DNA from: Pseudomonadota bacterium | Lineage (GTDB): Bacteria > Pseudomonadota > Gammaproteobacteria > Steroidobacterales > Steroidobacteraceae | Direction: 5' to 3' | DNA: 30,792 nt | NCBI GenBank assembly: GCA_023423935.1 | Contig: JAFAEQ010000007.1 | Location: 1 to 30,792, forward strand | Shown here: one piece after another, positions 6,931 through 15,020 of the stretch | Numbering within the stretch: the first letter of the stretch is position 1 | Layout: every line of letters starts with the position of its first letter | The notes under the pieces: generated by a model | Seen by the model: the letters and a program-made list of their open reading frames with translations, nothing else | What the model was told of the DNA's origin: nothing | Database searches by the model: none | Position numbers and translations under genes: made by a program

Positions 6931-9732
6931 ATGTCGTCAGATTCTCCGCAGCGTGCGCCCCATCTACTCGATACAAGTGAAGTGCTCACGCAGCTTCGCA
7001 CGGATGCGAGCCGCGGGCTCACGCGTGAGGAAGCGCAGCGTCGACTACAGCAATATGGCCGCAATGTTCTGACGGCTGAGAAGCCGACGCCCGCCTGGCG
7101 CAAATTCCTGGCGCAGTTCCAGGACGTTCTCGTGATCTTGCTGCTGATCGCGACGACGATCTCCGCCGCGCTCTGGGCGATCGAGCGGAATGCCGCGCTG
7201 CCTTATGAAGCGATCGCGATCCTGGCCGTGGTGCTCGTGAACGCAATCATGGGTTACGTGCAGCAGGCGCGCGCCGAAGAGGCGGTTGCGGCGCTGAGGC
7301 AGATGTCTGCGGCGAAGGCGAGCGTCATTCGCGATGGCATGCGCCAGACCATCGAGTCCGCGGACATCGTGCCGGGGGACATCATCCTCCTCGAAGAAGG
7401 TGACACTGTTCCTGCCGACGCACGCCTCGTTCAGACGACCGCGTTGCAAACCGCCGAAGCTGCGTTGACAGGCGAGAGTCTGCCCGTCTCGAAGCAGATC
7501 GCGGCGCTCGAGGGCGAGGCGACGCTGGGAGATCAGTTCAACATGGTCTTCAGCGGAACGTCAGTGACTCATGGGCGTGGCCGCGCCGTCGTCGTAGCGA
7601 CGGGAATGAACACGCAAATGGGCACGATCGCCGGGATGCTCGAGGGCGCACCTGCCGAGACGACGCCGTTGCAGAAAGAGTTGGCGCGCGTCGGCAGGAT
7701 ACTCGGCATCATCGTGATCGCAATCGCCGTGGTCATGATCGTGACGATCCTTCTGGTCCAGGATGTGCGAGGCTTTAGCGCATTCTTCGAGGTGCTCATT
7801 CTCGGTGTGGCGCTGGCGGTCGCGGCGGTGCCCGAAGGGCTGCCTGCCATCGTCACCGCAGTGCTGGCACTCGGTGTGCAACGGATGGCGAAGCGCAATG
7901 CCATCGTGCGCCATCTCGCGGCCGTGGAAACCCTGGGTTCGGCGACTGTCATCGCTTCCGACAAGACCGGCACGCTCACCAGGAATGAAATGACCGTGCG
8001 TACTCTGGTCACTGCGAGCGGCCGCGTCCGCTTCGGCGGAACAGGCTATGCACCCGAAGGGCCTGTCGAACGAGAAGAGGGCGGCGCGATCGAGGGGCCG
8101 TTGCAAAGCGAGTTCATGCGAGCGCTTGCAGCAGCCGATCGCGCGAACAACGCCGTGTTGCAGGAGCAGGACGGCCGTTGGACCGTGCAGGGCGATCCGA
8201 CCGAAGGCGCCTTGATCGTTGCGGCGCGCAAGGCGGGTTTCAGCGATGAAGTGCTGGGTGCACGCTTCGAGCGCATTGCGGAGATCCCGTTCTCGTCCGA
8301 GCGCAAGCTGATGAGCACGGTGCACAGCGACGCCAAGCGCGAGGAGTACCTGCTCGAGTTCACCAAGGGTGCGCCGGATGTGTTGCTTGCGCGCTGCTCG
8401 CAGGAAGAAGTGGGCGAGGAGAAACGGACGCTGACTGCTGAACGGCGTGCTGAGATACTGAAACTCAACGAGCGACTTGCAGGCGAAGGCTTGCGCACGC
8501 TCGGCGTCGCACTGCGGTTGCTGCCGCGAAATGCTTTCGATCGCGAAGAGATCGACGAGCACCTGGAAAGCGATCTGGTGTTCCTGGGCTTGATCGGCAT
8601 GATCGATCCGCCGCGCCAGGAGGCTGCAGACGCCGTTGCGAAAGCGAAGCACGCAGGTATACGCCCGCTCATGATCACTGGCGATCATCCCGTCACGGCG
8701 AAGATCATCGCCGCCGAGCTGGGCGTGAGCGGAGAGGGTCGCGTCCTGACGGGCGCGGAGATCGAGAGCGCTTCCGACGCTGCGCTTGAACAGCTCGTGC
8801 GGGAAACGTCGGTTTATGCGCGGGTGAATCCGCAGCACAAACTGCGCATCGTGAAGGCATTGCAGGGCGACGGCGCGATCGTCGCCATGACCGGCGATGG
8901 CGTGAACGACGCGCCGGCGTTGAAGTCGGCGGACATTGGCATTGCCATGGGCATCACCGGCACCGACGTTTCCAAGGAAGCGGCTGACATCGTCCTTGCG
9001 GACGATAACTTCGCGACGATCGTTGCGGCGGTGGAGGAGGGCCGCGCAATCTTCGCCAACATTCGCAAGTTCCTGCGTTATCTCTTGTCCTCGAACATCG
9101 GCGAGGTCATGACGATGTTCTTCGGCGTCGTGTTTGCTGACGCTATCGGGCTGAGCGCATCGGCAGACAGTGCCGTCGTGCTGCCGTTGCTCGCAACGCA
9201 GATCCTGTGGATCAATCTGGTCACTGACGGTGCGCCTGCGCTCGCCCTGGGTATCGATCCTGCCGACGTGGATGTCATGGATCAGCAGCCGCGGCCACGC
9301 GGCGAAGGTGTGATCACCGCGCGCATGTGGCGAGGAATTCTGTTCGTGGGGGCCATCATGGCCGCCGGCACATTGCTCGTGCTCGACGCCAGTTTGCCCG
9401 GAGGGCTCATCGAAGGATCGGGCGATCTGCGCTATGCGCAGACGATGGCGTTCATGACGATCGTCTTCTTATCACTGTTCAACGTGTTCAATGCCCGTTC
9501 GGATGAACACAGCGCATTCGTCGGCTTGTTCTCGAATGCGTGGCTATGGGGTGCGGTGCTCTTGTCGCTCGTCCTGCAAGCTGCGGTTCTCTATGTTCCA
9601 TTCCTGCAGTCGGCATTCTCGACGACGGCGCTGAGTGCGCGAGACTGGCTGCTGTGTGCCGCCGTAGGCAGCTCGGTGTTGTGGTTGCGGGAAATTACCA
9701 AGCTGATCGGGAGGCTCGCCCATCGCGCGTAA
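6931..9732 (+). CDS. P2A-type calcium-transporting ATPase
   Basis: A 933-residue P-type ATPase with all core motifs: TGES at 180-183 (actuator), the phosphorylated Asp344 in DKTGTLT, GDGVND at 655-660 and ten membrane segments. Ion-site residues match the SERCA pattern: Glu302 in PEGLP (M4), Asn722 and Glu725 in SSNIGEV (M5), and Asn762, Thr765 and Asp766 in NLVTDG (M6). The M8 glutamate of SERCA site I appears replaced by Ser in the VFLSLFNVFN segment. Ca2+ (or possibly Mn2+) efflux from the cytoplasm is the best prediction. An N-terminal cation-ATPase domain (residues ~10-75) is present. The gene runs convergent with the DUF1538/PII operon, with 28 bp between the stops. No promoter is clear in the 100-bp upstream gap. 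Confidence 0.92.
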   Translation: MSSDSPQRAPHLLDTSEVLTQLRTDASRGLTREEAQRRLQQYGRNVLTAEKPTPAWRKFLAQFQDVLVILLLIATTISAALWAIERNAALPYEAIAILAVVLVNAIMGYVQQARAEEAVAALRQMSAAKASVIRDGMRQTIESADIVPGDIILLEEGDTVPADARLVQTTALQTAEAALTGESLPVSKQIAALEGEATLGDQFNMVFSGTSVTHGRGRAVVVATGMNTQMGTIAGMLEGAPAETTPLQKELARVGRILGIIVIAIAVVMIVTILLVQDVRGFSAFFEVLILGVALAVAAVPEGLPAIVTAVLALGVQRMAKRNAIVRHLAAVETLGSATVIASDKTGTLTRNEMTVRTLVTASGRVRFGGTGYAPEGPVEREEGGAIEGPLQSEFMRALAAADRANNAVLQEQDGRWTVQGDPTEGALIVAARKAGFSDEVLGARFERIAEIPFSSERKLMSTVHSDAKREEYLLEFTKGAPDVLLARCSQEEVGEEKRTLTAERRAEILKLNERLAGEGLRTLGVALRLLPRNAFDREEIDEHLESDLVFLGLIGMIDPPRQEAADAVAKAKHAGIRPLMITGDHPVTAKIIAAELGVSGEGRVLTGAEIESASDAALEQLVRETSVYARVNPQHKLRIVKALQGDGAIVAMTGDGVNDAPALKSADIGIAMGITGTDVSKEAADIVLADDNFATIVAAVEEGRAIFANIRKFLRYLLSSNIGEVMTMFFGVVFADAIGLSASADSAVVLPLLATQILWINLVTDGAPALALGIDPADVDVMDQQPRPRGEGVITARMWRGILFVGAIMAAGTLLVLDASLPGGLIEGSGDLRYAQTMAFMTIVFLSLFNVFNARSDEHSAFVGLFSNAWLWGAVLLSLVLQAAVLYVPFLQSAFSTTALSARDWLLCAAVGSSVLWLREITKLIGRLAHRA

Positions 9733-9760
9733 CCGCGGTCGCATCGAAGCATTGCGCGCG

Positions 9761-10096
9761 CTATTCAGGCATTGCGTTTACGAGGTGAACGACACCAGCG
9801 ACCTGTTCCACGGAGATGATGAAAGCGAGTCCATGACCGGGTGCCGATAGCTGCGCAGCAGTGGTGATCTCCGTGAGCACGGTCTGGGCGATATCGGCCG
9901 GAACGACGGTCAGCACGACTTCCTTCTCCGGTTCGATCTGAATCCCGAATACACGTTGCTGCTCGTTGCGTCCGATGCCCCGTCCGAACAGGACGGTGCC
10001 GCCGTGAGCGCCTGCCTTCATGCTGGATTCCAGCACGGTATCGCCCCAGCCCTTGCGCACGATGCTGACGATCAGGCGTGGATTGATCATGTTCAT
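9761..10096 (-). CDS. PII-like signalling protein linked to DUF1538 membrane proteins
   Basis: A 111-residue protein with the ferredoxin-like beta-alpha-beta pattern of PII/GlnB proteins: LIVSIVRKGWGD (strand 1), ESSMKAGAHGGTVLFGRG (helix 1 and strand 2), EKEVVLTVVP (strand 3), and a C-terminal PGHGLAFIISVEQVAGV resembling the PII C-loop region. The T-loop region (about GRGIGRNEQQRVFGIQIE) is short and has no Tyr for uridylylation, so it is not a classical GlnB/GlnK. The start ATG has GGGAG 9 bases upstream and lies 6 bp after the preceding DUF1538 gene, so co-transcription is very likely. By analogy with PII proteins that gate membrane partners, it probably binds a nucleotide and controls the DUF1538 pair; this is inference. 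Confidence 0.8.
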   Translation of the reverse strand: MNMINPRLIVSIVRKGWGDTVLESSMKAGAHGGTVLFGRGIGRNEQQRVFGIQIEPEKEVVLTVVPADIAQTVLTEITTAAQLSAPGHGLAFIISVEQVAGVVHLVNAMPE

Positions 10097-10102
10097 GGAT
10101 AG

Positions 10103-10825
10103 CTACTCCCGTTTTCTGGGCCGCATCAGCAAGCCGACCATCATCACGGACATGACGGGTGCCATGGTAATGAGCGCGACGAGTCCAAATCCGTTCACGA
10201 TGGGATCCTCCGCGCCCGTCGCAGAGGACGCGCCGAGCGCAAGCGCCAACAGGAATGAGTTCGCGAGCGGCCCCGTAGCGACACCGCCAGCGTCTGCTGC
10301 GACAGGAACGAAATCCTTGCTGCTGAACCACATCAGGACGATGACGAACGCATAACCGGGAACCAGCAGATACAGGAGGTCGAGACCATACGCGATGCGC
10401 AGCATACCGATACCAACCCACACTGCGACACCACCACAGATGGCGAACAGCACCAGGCGTCCGCGAATCGAGCCATTCGATGCACGTTCGACTTGATCGG
10501 CCAGCACGCGCACTGCCGGCTCACCCCAGGCTGTCACGAACCCGAGCAGTGCACCGATGGCAACCATGAGCCATGTCCGATCAAGCGCGCCGAGTGCGAC
10601 GCCGACGACGCGGCCGAAAGGCAGAAATGCGAGGACGACGCCCAACAGAAACAAGAACAAGCCCAGGGCAGCGATCAATGTGCCCTTCAGAATCTCGGCG
10701 ACTTGCCGCACTGGAAGTTTAAGCAAGAAGACCTGAAAGACCAGGAACAACACTACGAGCGGTGTGATCGCGATCGCGACGTCGCGCGCTACGGATGCAA
10801 TATCCTGCAGCAAGGCCGCCATCAT
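10103..10825 (-). CDS. DUF1538 membrane protein, second of the pair
   Basis: A 240-residue integral membrane protein with about six to seven hydrophobic helices, assigned to DUF1538 by overall pattern and by AWGEPAVRVLADQVERAS and GGVATGPLANSF. The same two motifs occur in the upstream partner (TIPEPDVLVLSDQVERAS and GGSVTTGVLSAP), so the two proteins are homologous halves. Its ATG overlaps the partner's stop as ATGA (10822-10825), which implies translational coupling and probably fixed stoichiometry. The frame stays open for another ~280 codons upstream, but that part overlaps the partner gene out of frame and has no membrane-protein character. Fused double-domain versions are known in the family. 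Transport is suspected from topology; the substrate is unknown. Confidence 0.82.
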   Translation of the reverse strand: MMAALLQDIASVARDVAIAITPLVVLFLVFQVFLLKLPVRQVAEILKGTLIAALGLFLFLLGVVLAFLPFGRVVGVALGALDRTWLMVAIGALLGFVTAWGEPAVRVLADQVERASNGSIRGRLVLFAICGGVAVWVGIGMLRIAYGLDLLYLLVPGYAFVIVLMWFSSKDFVPVAADAGGVATGPLANSFLLALALGASSATGAEDPIVNGFGLVALITMAPVMSVMMVGLLMRPRKRE

Positions 10826-11517
10826 CCGCGCAGCAGGCCCATTGCGAGGATCGCAATGATCGGGCCGATCGATGCAAATCCAACCACGCCGAATCCGTCG
10901 GAAACAGCGGAGCGTCCGGCGAGAACCGAGCTGACGCCGATCGCGAGTGCGATGATGACCGGCGCGGACAGCACGCCGGTCGTAACACTGCCACCGTCGA
11001 AGGCAAGCGAAACGAATTCGCGCGGCGCGAATAGCGCGAGCACGATTGACAGTGCGTAACCGACAGCCAGCAAGTACTTCAGCGGCCAGCCGAACACGAT
11101 GCGGGCAGTCGCGATCGCAGTGAGCACCCCGACGCCGAGCGCGATCGCAAACATGACGGCCGTACCCGAGATCGTACTTATCGATGCGCGCTCCACTTGA
11201 TCGGACAGCACCAGCACGTCGGGCTCCGGAATGGTCGTGGCGAATCCGATCGAGAACGCCACGACCAGGATCAACAGAAGGGAGCGCTTCTGCGGCAGCT
11301 GCGCGCCGATGAAGCGGCCCATGGGCACGATACCCAGATCGATGCCGACGAACAGCAGCAGCATGCCGACGGCGGCGAGCAGTGATCCGAAGAGAAACTG
11401 CAGGAACAACTCGTTGGGCGCATGGACCAGCGTGAACTGCAGTACACAGACCGAGACGATGAGGGGCGCAACCGCCTGCAACACCTCCAGCAACTTCTCG
11501 CGCAAGAGCTGAATCAT
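10822..11517 (-). CDS. DUF1538 membrane protein, first of the pair
   Basis: A 231-residue hydrophobic protein that opens the three-gene minus-strand operon. Helices alternate with short loops; a conserved acidic-proline motif (TIPEPDVLVLSDQVERAS, about the middle) and a GGSVTTGV motif in the second half are shared with the downstream paralogue. Paired conserved loops in two homologous subunits are what an inverted-repeat or pseudo-symmetric transporter would show. The start is ATG at 11517; no strong ribosome-binding site is visible, and about 260 bp separate it from the next gene upstream. The operon faces the calcium ATPase, which may be coincidence or may point to ion handling. Family assignment is by recognition; function is not known to me. 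Confidence 0.82.
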   Translation of the reverse strand: MIQLLREKLLEVLQAVAPLIVSVCVLQFTLVHAPNELFLQFLFGSLLAAVGMLLLFVGIDLGIVPMGRFIGAQLPQKRSLLLILVVAFSIGFATTIPEPDVLVLSDQVERASISTISGTAVMFAIALGVGVLTAIATARIVFGWPLKYLLAVGYALSIVLALFAPREFVSLAFDGGSVTTGVLSAPVIIALAIGVSSVLAGRSAVSDGFGVVGFASIGPIIAILAMGLLRG

Positions 11518-11747
11518 CGTTCTGGCCCCGAGTGGCGGACGCGATCCGATGATCCTGACCCATCCATACGGCCTGGAGCAAGATCGTGCATCCCCGCGAT
11601 GCGAACGCAGCGCACCGCAGGCTTATCGAAGTGCCAGCCGCTTGTTGCTCATCCTGGAGTTGCGCGCGCACACGGCTCGAGGGGATCCGCGCGGTCCCAC
11701 ATTGGCGATTGCAGCAATCGCGCCGCGAAGACTGCCGGCCGCGCGAC

Positions 11748-11786
11748 GACGCGACTGCTTCGTGCGACTACTTCGTGCGACTACTT
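11748..11786. repeat. 13-bp tandem repeat across a gene end
   Basis: Two perfect copies of CGTGCGACTACTT (11761-11773 and 11774-11786) follow a degenerate copy (GACGCGACTGCTT, 11748-11760). The stop codon of the ABM-domain gene lies inside the last copy, so slippage here would change that protein's C-terminus. Confidence 0.75.
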
Positions 11787-12140
11787 AGTGGAAATGTGAG
11801 CGTTCTGACGGCGCCGATACGCGCGGTCCACACGGGCGACGCGCACTTCGTAGTGTTCGTACCAGGCGGTCTTGCCATTCTCTTGTGCCAAACGATGCTC
11901 GGCGTGGGCTCGCCATGCCGCAATTGCTTCCGTGCTTTCCCAATAGGACACGGTGATACCGAATCCGTCGCTCCCTCGGGCGCTCTCGGCGCCGAGGAAG
12001 CCCTGCTGATCGGTTGCCAATTCCAGCATGCGGTTGGCAGTGGCCACGTAACTATCGTCCCCTTCGCGCAGGCGAGACGAAAAGATAACGGCGAAGTAGG
12101 GCGGCGACGGAAGCTTTGCGAACGAACCGGAACTGGACAT
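11781..12140 (-). CDS. antibiotic biosynthesis monooxygenase (ABM) domain protein
   Basis: A 119-residue protein with the dimeric alpha/beta-barrel ABM fold pattern: strand YFAVIFSSRL, helix MLELATDQQGFLGAESAR, strand GFGITVSYWES, then helix IAAWRAHAEHRLAQENG and strand WYEHYEVRVARVDRAY. The EH/HY/W positions are typical of the YdhR/HmoA-like stand-alone ABM proteins, which include heme-degrading and quinone-modifying enzymes as well as many of unknown role. It is cytoplasmic, with no signal. It lies 212 bp downstream of the lysR-type gene on the same strand. Its last codons and stop fall in a 13-bp tandem repeat, so the C-terminal tail (RRRQNAHISTK) may be recently altered. The substrate cannot be predicted. 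Confidence 0.85.
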   Translation of the reverse strand: MSSSGSFAKLPSPPYFAVIFSSRLREGDDSYVATANRMLELATDQQGFLGAESARGSDGFGITVSYWESTEAIAAWRAHAEHRLAQENGKTAWYEHYEVRVARVDRAYRRRQNAHISTK

Positions 12141-12352
12141 ACGAAGAGTGAAGGTGTCGTCTTCTGGAAGCGATGTGAGCGGCAGTTGAAATGGTTGTGC
12201 ACGGCCAGGTCCACTATCGTCATGAACGTGCCGACTCTCGACAAGGGCGGTTCTCGACGGCGAGCGATCAGAAACGGCCAGATGCAGCTGTGCGGGGTTC
12301 CAGGAGCGCAGCCGAGTGAGCTTGCCCTGCTACAGCCGTGGCAGCTCGATAC

Positions 12353-13309
12353 TCAGCGCTTGCTACGCGGTTTCGTCCGGCGAGGTTTCGCGCTCATGCC
12401 TGCGACCGGCGCATGCTGCGCCATCAACTCCGCGAGCCAATCGATAAAGACGCGCACCTTCGCGCTGACGTGTCGGTTCGAAGGGAATGCGACGTACAAC
12501 GGCATGGGATCGAGGTGCCAGCTTTCGAACAGTGGCTGCAGTTCTCCCGATTTCACATGCGGCTCGGCCATATAACGCGGCAACCACAGAATGCCCATTC
12601 CAGCCACGCCGGCAGCAAGGTACGCGTTGCCATCGTCGACGGCGACGACATAGCGGCCCCGCACTTCCACATTCTCACGTTCGGAGCGCAGCACAATTGA
12701 GCCGACCGTGCCGAGACTGGAACGTAAGTAGCCCACGATGCGATGGTGTGTGCCATCGAGCTTACCCGGGTGCAACGGGCGGCCGGCTTGCGCGAGGTAA
12801 CTGGGCGCTGCGTAAACGCCGAGTGCAAGATCGCCCATCCGACGCGCCGTCAATGACAGATCGGTGAGCTCTCCGCCTCGCACGACGCAATCGACGTTCT
12901 CACCGATCACATCGACCTTGCGGTCGCTGACGCCCATCTCCAGTTGAATGTCGGGGTAACGCGAGTGGAATGCCGGCAGCGCGGGCATCAGCAGCATACG
13001 AGCCAGCGGGCTCGGTACGTCCACGCGCAGGCGGCCCTTGGGCTGCGCAGTCGCGTTCGAGACGCTGCTGTCCGCATGCTCGAGCTCGGCGAGCAGTTGG
13101 ACGACGCGCTCGTAATAGGCCGCGCCTTCAGCAGTCACTCGGACCTGGCGCGTGGTGCGGTTGAACAGCTTGACGCGCAGCCGCGCCTCCAACTGCTGGA
13201 TTGATTGCGTGACCGTAGTCTTGCTGATGTGCAGTGTCTGCGCAGCTTTGGTGAAGCTGCGCGCTTCGACGACACGTACGAAAATTTGCAAAGCATCGAA
13301 CCGATCCAT
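12353..13309 (-). CDS. LysR-family transcriptional regulator
   Basis: A 318-residue LysR-type regulator. The N-terminal winged helix-turn-helix (residues ~1-60) reads FVRVVEARSFTKAAQTLHIS followed by KTTVTQSIQQLEARL and LFNRTTRQVRVT, and the effector domain starts near GRLRVDVPSPLAR. The frame could begin at 13345, but MDRFDALQIFV at 13309 is the standard LysR start and is chosen. The C-terminus is basic (KPRRTKPRSKR). It is divergent from a RidA-family gene across 122 bp that hold an inverted repeat at 13335-13352, so it most likely regulates itself and that gene. The effector is unknown. Confidence 0.92.
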   Translation of the reverse strand: MDRFDALQIFVRVVEARSFTKAAQTLHISKTTVTQSIQQLEARLRVKLFNRTTRQVRVTAEGAAYYERVVQLLAELEHADSSVSNATAQPKGRLRVDVPSPLARMLLMPALPAFHSRYPDIQLEMGVSDRKVDVIGENVDCVVRGGELTDLSLTARRMGDLALGVYAAPSYLAQAGRPLHPGKLDGTHHRIVGYLRSSLGTVGSIVLRSERENVEVRGRYVVAVDDGNAYLAAGVAGMGILWLPRYMAEPHVKSGELQPLFESWHLDPMPLYVAFPSNRHVSAKVRVFIDWLAELMAQHAPVAGMSAKPRRTKPRSKR

Positions 13310-13334
13310 CCATCCATCCTCCGGCGCATTGTTC

Positions 13335-13352
13335 GGTCTGACCAAACAGACC
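13335..13352. promoter_or_regulatory. inverted-repeat operator candidate for the LysR regulator
   Basis: A perfect dyad GGTCTG-N6-CAGACC lies in the divergent gap, 26 bp from the lysR start and 80 bp from the ridA-type start. LysR regulators bind short imperfect dyads in exactly this setting. The element is seen directly; its recognition by this LysR is inferred. Confidence 0.6.
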
Positions 13353-13431
13353 TTACGCGTCTCGCCTGTTTATCGGAAAGGCGCCGCCTTCTAAAGTCCA
13401 TCGCATCGAAATGCCTTCTCAAGGAGCTGCC

Positions 13432-13833
13432 ATGTCCACCCGCGATGTTGTTTTCCCCGCCGGCCGCCAAGCCCTGTACGAGCGTAACCGCTATTCGCCG
13501 GCGATTCGCTCCAACGGCTTCCTGTTTGTCTCGGGCCAGGTCGGAAGTCGCCCCGACGGCTCGCCCGAGCCTGACCTTGAAGCGCAAGTCAGGCTGGCGT
13601 TCGAGAACCTCAACGCGATCCTGCGCGCCGCCGGCGCCACGTTCGACGATGTCGTCGACGTGACGGTCTTCATCGTCGATCCCGCCACCAAGTTCGAAAA
13701 AATCTGGAAGGTCGTCGGCGAGCTCTGGGGAGAAGCCCCCTATCCGACGTTGACTGGCATCGGCGTGACCTGGCTGTACGGCTTCGATTTCGAGATCAAA
13801 GTGATCGCGAAGCTGCCGGAAGCGAGTGGCTAA
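13432..13833 (+). CDS. RidA-family (YjgF/YER057c/UK114) protein lacking the catalytic Arg
   Basis: A 133-residue protein with the RidA chorismate-mutase-like fold: FLFVSGQVGSRPDGSPEPDLEAQ, LNAILRAAGATFDDVVDVTVFI, and the C-terminal strand GFDFEIKVIAKLPE. In active imine deaminases the YPAR segment supplies a catalytic Arg; here that position reads YPTL, so it probably belongs to a Rid subgroup with another role. ATG at 13432 is chosen over an in-frame ATG at 13411 because AAGGAG lies 5 bases before it. It is divergent from, and probably controlled by, the LysR regulator. Confidence 0.9.
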   Translation: MSTRDVVFPAGRQALYERNRYSPAIRSNGFLFVSGQVGSRPDGSPEPDLEAQVRLAFENLNAILRAAGATFDDVVDVTVFIVDPATKFEKIWKVVGELWGEAPYPTLTGIGVTWLYGFDFEIKVIAKLPEASG

Positions 13834-13893
13834 GCGCGGCGCGCACAGCGCGCATAGACATCGCGCATCACATGCACATGGGGCGCACGCGTG

Positions 13894-13922
13894 GGACATC
13901 CACCGAGTTCTGGTGGATGTCC
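13894..13922. terminator. hairpin downstream of the ridA-type gene
   Basis: A perfect 11-bp stem GGACATCCACC / GGTGGATGTCC encloses a 7-base loop, 60 bp after the ridA-type stop. No T-run follows on either strand, so it may be a transcript-end stabiliser or factor-assisted terminator rather than a classical intrinsic one. Confidence 0.45.
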
Positions 13923-14074
13923 AAGCCGGACTTTCCGCGCTTGGCGGTTCGCAACAAGGCCACGCTGCACGGCGTGACGGTCTTGCGCAGAACCAGATCG
14001 TGAGCAGCAGCTCACAGCCTCAGCGATAACAATCAGCCACGCGACTGGATGAGGCGGAGGAAAGCGCATCCGTT

Positions 14075-14367
14075 TCACCGCGTCGGCTCCATTGTTCTGT
14101 CAGAACGATCACCGCATTCTTGGGTCGTTGTCGATCTCGGCTTCCGGTGGCGCCACGCCGAGTACAAAGGTGCGAATACGAGCATCCGTGGGGTCGCGCC
14201 ACAGTAGAACGAACCCACGAAGCCTATGAGTGCGGCTTCGAATGGCTTCGGATCTCCGGAGTAGAAATGCGCGATCAACGCAAAGCGACGGAGATCACGG
14301 TCGATAGAGTGATGAGTCCAAGCGCAACTCGCATCTCCACATGAAGCAATCGCTGAAAGTAGGTCAT
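14075..14367 (-). pseudogene. possible frameshifted small membrane protein
   Basis: Two adjoining minus-strand frames read like one protein. The first (ATG at 14367, stop at 14275) gives 30 residues ending in a hydrophobic stretch, LGLITLSTVISVAL. The second begins at an overlapping TTG (14278) and continues with FEAALIGFVGSFYCGATPRM and LVFAPLYSAW. Together they would be a two-helix membrane protein of about 80-97 residues, broken by a one-base shift at the TTGA overlap. No ribosome-binding site is evident and I recognise no family. The rest of the ~600-bp stretch 13834-14439 holds only the hairpin at 13894-13922. Confidence 0.3.
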
Positions 14368-14439
14368 TGCAGAACTAATGCCATGCTCGAAGGCTGCTGC
14401 TTTGAACGCGTCCGCTCGCAGCAATCGTTCGGCGTGCCT

Positions 14440-14925
14440 CTACTTGTGTCTCGTATCTTCATACGTGTATGAGCGCTCCACTGTGTCGGCCACGATACTG
14501 AAGCGAAAGCGTGAGTCGTCGTCAACGTTTGAAGCTACTCCAGAGACCTGCACCTTTTCGGAAGTCAGAACTTCGCACGAGACGGCCTCGATCTCATAGT
14601 CTGCGTGATAGAAGTTGAATTCCCCGAAGGACATTCCCTGTTCGGCAGCAGGAATCGTCACGGTCCTAGGGCGGGCAGACTCGTCCAGAAACAGCATATC
14701 CGTTCCATTCGCATACACGACGAGCACCTGATAGCCGTCGCAACGAGCTGTCAGTTTCGGGTCGGAGGAGAACACCCATGATCCGAACTCCAGGAAGCTC
14801 TTCGGATGGCAGGAATTGGACGAATCGCATCCTTGGGAATTTGCAGCAGCGACCGTCATACAGGGAGCTGAAAGTATGAGCGCTGCGTGCTTGAGAGCTT
14901 TAAGCAGCAACATCTTGCGCCTCAT
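14440..14925 (-). CDS. secreted hypothetical protein
   Basis: A 161-residue protein. ATG at 14925 is chosen over upstream in-frame codons because GGAG lies 5 bases before it and it is followed by a signal-peptide-like segment (RRKMLLLKALKHAALILSA, cleavage probably near TVAAANS). The mature part has Cys residues in QGCDSSNSCHPKS, ARCDGYQ and VSCEVL that could pair in the periplasm, and beta-rich sequence such as YQVLVVYANGTDMLFLDESA. I recognise no family. It lies 95 bp downstream of the amidohydrolase on the same strand and may be co-transcribed. Confidence 0.6.
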   Translation of the reverse strand: MRRKMLLLKALKHAALILSAPCMTVAAANSQGCDSSNSCHPKSFLEFGSWVFSSDPKLTARCDGYQVLVVYANGTDMLFLDESARPRTVTIPAAEQGMSFGEFNFYHADYEIEAVSCEVLTSEKVQVSGVASNVDDDSRFRFSIVADTVERSYTYEDTRHK

Positions 14926-15020
14926 CCTTGCTCCTCGCTGAGCTTTTGTGCTCTGCGCGATTCGGGAAACGTTCTTTGCGAACATCGGCAACGTCCGCGA
15001 CGGCCATAGGGGAGCGGCTC

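Noticed and set aside
7561..8838. 425-codon minus-strand open frame
   Set aside because: Entirely antisense to the calcium ATPase; His/Arg/Gln-rich composition is typical of a high-GC shadow frame.
10826..11671. Long N-terminal extension of the second DUF1538 gene
   Set aside because: It overlaps the first DUF1538 gene out of frame and is Arg/Ala/His-rich without membrane helices; the ATGA overlap gives the natural start.
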